Shown: positions 61,577-62,856 of the stretch, piece by piece
Layout: the number at the start of each line of letters is the position of its first letter
How positions within the stretch are numbered: position 1 is the stretch's first letter
NCBI GenBank assembly: GCA_903882645.1
Contig: CAIRXZ010000336.1
Coordinates: forward strand, 1 to 62,856
DNA: 62,856 nt
From: an uncultured Acidobacteriia bacterium
GTDB lineage: Bacteria > Acidobacteriota > Terriglobia > Bryobacterales > Bryobacteraceae
Reading direction: 5' to 3'
Notes under the pieces: generated by a model
What the model saw: only the letters and a program-made list of their open reading frames with translations
The model's database searches: none
What the model was told of the DNA's origin: nothing
Made by a program: the position numbers and the translations under genes

Positions 61577-62545
61577 CTACGGTATCAGCAGCAGCTTCCC
61601 GGCGGTCCTGCGTCCTTCCAGATCGCGGTGCGCCGCGGCCGCCTCCGCCAGCGGGTACTCGCGGCCGATGCGCAGTTTGAGCTTGCCCTCGGCGATCCAG
61701 CCCAGCACTTCGCCCGCGCGCCACAGCAGCTCCTCGCGCGTCGACACGTAGTGCCCCAGGCTCGGACGCGTGAGGAAGAGCGAGCCTTTTGCGTTGAGAA
61801 TCGTGGGGTCGAACGGCGGCACGGGGCCGCTCGATTGTCCGAACAGCGCCAGCAGGCCGCGCGGCCGCAGCGAATTGAGGCTCTTCTCGAATGTGGTCGC
61901 GCCCACCGAATCGTACACCACGTCCACGCCGCGGCCGCCGGTCAGGCGCTTCACTTCCGCTTCGAAATCGGTCCGCGTATAGAAGATGATCTCATCCACG
62001 CCGTTTTCGCGCGCCACGGCCGCTTTCTCTTCGGTGGAGACCGTGCCGAACACGCGCGCGCCGGACATCTTGGCCATCTGCGCGATCAACCCGCCGGCCC
62101 CGCCCGCCGCGGCGTGGACCAGGCACGTGTCGCCGCTCTTGAGCGCGTACGTGGAGCGCGTCAGGTAGTGCGCCGTCATACCCTGGAGCAGGGCCGCGGC
62201 GGCCGTCCGGAAGTCCATATCGGCGGGAATCTTCACCAGTTGCGCGGAAGGAACCAGCGCGTAATCGGCGTACGAGCCGCGCGGCATGGCGTAGGCCACC
62301 CGGTCGCCCGGCGCCACCTCGGACACCTCCGCGCCCACCGATTCGACGGTCCCGGCGCCCTCGCTGCCCAGCGCGATCGGAACCTCGGCCTTGTACAGCC
62401 CCTTCCGAAAATACACATCGATGAAGTTGACCCCGATCGCCGCCATCCGCACCAGTGCCTGCTTCGGTCCGGGCCGCGGCGTGGCGGATTCCACTAGCCG
62501 CAAGTTCTCCGGCCCGCCCGGCTCCATCGCCAGAATCGATCTCAT
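61577..62545 (-). CDS. Quinone oxidoreductase (zinc-free MDR family)
   Basis: 322 aa, medium-chain dehydrogenase/reductase of the zeta-crystallin/QOR type that reduces quinones with NADPH. Visible are GSEGAGTVESVG near 60, LLQGMTAHYLTRSTY, the NADPH-binding HAAAGGAGGLIAQMAK, and YDSVGATTFEKSL. No zinc-binding Cys set is present. GGGGGAGG lies just before the ATG. Confidence 0.92.
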   Translation of the reverse strand: MRSILAMEPGGPENLRLVESATPRPGPKQALVRMAAIGVNFIDVYFRKGLYKAEVPIALGSEGAGTVESVGAEVSEVAPGDRVAYAMPRGSYADYALVPSAQLVKIPADMDFRTAAAALLQGMTAHYLTRSTYALKSGDTCLVHAAAGGAGGLIAQMAKMSGARVFGTVSTEEKAAVARENGVDEIIFYTRTDFEAEVKRLTGGRGVDVVYDSVGATTFEKSLNSLRPRGLLALFGQSSGPVPPFDPTILNAKGSLFLTRPSLGHYVSTREELLWRAGEVLGWIAEGKLKLRIGREYPLAEAAAAHRDLEGRRTAGKLLLIP

Positions 62546-62856
62546 CGTCTGCCTCCCCCTCCACTTCAGCCCTGGTGGGGCGGGCGCCCTCGCCCGCGCC
62601 GGACCCCCTGGTCCGGCTCTTGCGCGAACCTGATTCGAACGCCGGAACGATCCCGGCGGGACATTGGCCCGCAGGCTGGGAAACCGCCCTCATTCGCGCT
62701 AACCCTAAGCTTAACCTCAGCCAGACCCAAGCCGCCAGGGATCCTTTTGCACTGGGTGTGCGACATGAAAGCGGGCGGGACTGTCGAACTGCACGTCAGC
62801 GGAACAAATCTGGAAGTACGCTGTACTTACGGTCACTGACTCGTGGTGGGGCGGAC
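62546..62856. other. Intergenic region with palindromes to the window edge
   Basis: No gene is supported. It contains the GTGGGGC-family repeat at 62574-62617, and another copy starts at 62846 (GTGGGGCGGAC) and is cut by the window end. Confidence 0.5.
62574..62617. repeat. GTGGGGC palindromes upstream of qor
   Basis: Two hairpins in series: GGCGGGCGCCCTCGCCCGC and GCCGGACCCCCTGGTCCGGC. They belong to the GTGGGGC family. Confidence 0.75.

Noticed and set aside
62762-62839. A 24-codon frame near the right edge
   Set aside because: Too short, no ribosome binding site, and no recognisable sequence.

Overview
The window is about 63 kb of GC-rich bacterial chromosome. It most resembles an Acidobacteriota genome of the Bryobacterales/Solibacter kind. 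The reasons are a secreted VWFA protein of the acidobacterial type, a large secreted Ala/Thr/Ser-rich protein of a style common in that group, a division cluster and complex I genes of a Gram-negative diderm with meso-DAP peptidoglycan, and many dispersed GC-rich palindromic repeats. This assignment is inference from protein style and was not checked by a search.

Layout. (1) 0-4.7 kb, + strand: the tail of an unknown gene, a Tat-type Gfo/Idh/MocA oxidoreductase and a secreted GH2 beta-galactosidase. (2) 4.9-21.6 kb, - strand: a long dcw division and cell-wall cluster, mraZ-rsmH-ftsL-ftsI-murE-murF-mraY-murD-ftsW-murG-murC-ftsQ-ftsA-ftsZ, with a candidate promoter before mraZ; murB and ddl are absent. 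(3) 22-30 kb: a large secreted protein with a strong promoter, long leader and terminator; a VWFA protein; a lone receiver domain; a secreted GH3 glycosidase; a cupin; ribosomal protein L31. (4) 29.6-31.0 kb: an ECF sigma factor, a probable anti-sigma factor and a small membrane-anchored helical protein. (5) 31.2-41.0 kb, - strand: nuoC-D-I-J-K-L-M-N-H, a partial complex I operon without A, B, E, F and G. (6) 41.4-43.6 kb: a DUF2157/DUF4824 membrane pair, a short secreted ORF behind a promoter overlapped by a tandem PadR-like operator, and tRNA-Val(GAC). (7) 44-57.6 kb: a cysteine-rich DNRLRE protein and a surface-glycan cluster (several GT2/GT4 enzymes, a methyltransferase with a coiled coil, a Wzt-like ATPase), interrupted by a DUF433/DUF5615 toxin-antitoxin pair and a less GC-rich two-gene island of unknown function. 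(8) 58-62.5 kb: an M24 peptidase, a lipoprotein, a sensor kinase and a quinone reductase.

How the parts fit together. The dcw genes build lipid II (MurC-F, MraY, MurG) and the divisome (FtsZ, A, Q, L, W, I). The nuo genes encode the membrane arm and part of the peripheral arm of NADH:quinone oxidoreductase. The 45-57 kb genes probably assemble and export a cell-surface polysaccharide.

The most notable signal is repeat DNA. At least seven families of short palindromic or inverted repeats recur between genes, and one (GTGGGGC...GCCCCAC) also lies in frame inside murE and nuoL, extends nuoM, and spans the wzt/methyltransferase junction, so it is translated. Two 28-bp perfect palindromes 33 kb apart differ only by a compensatory base-pair change. 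No transposase, integrase or CRISPR array was seen.
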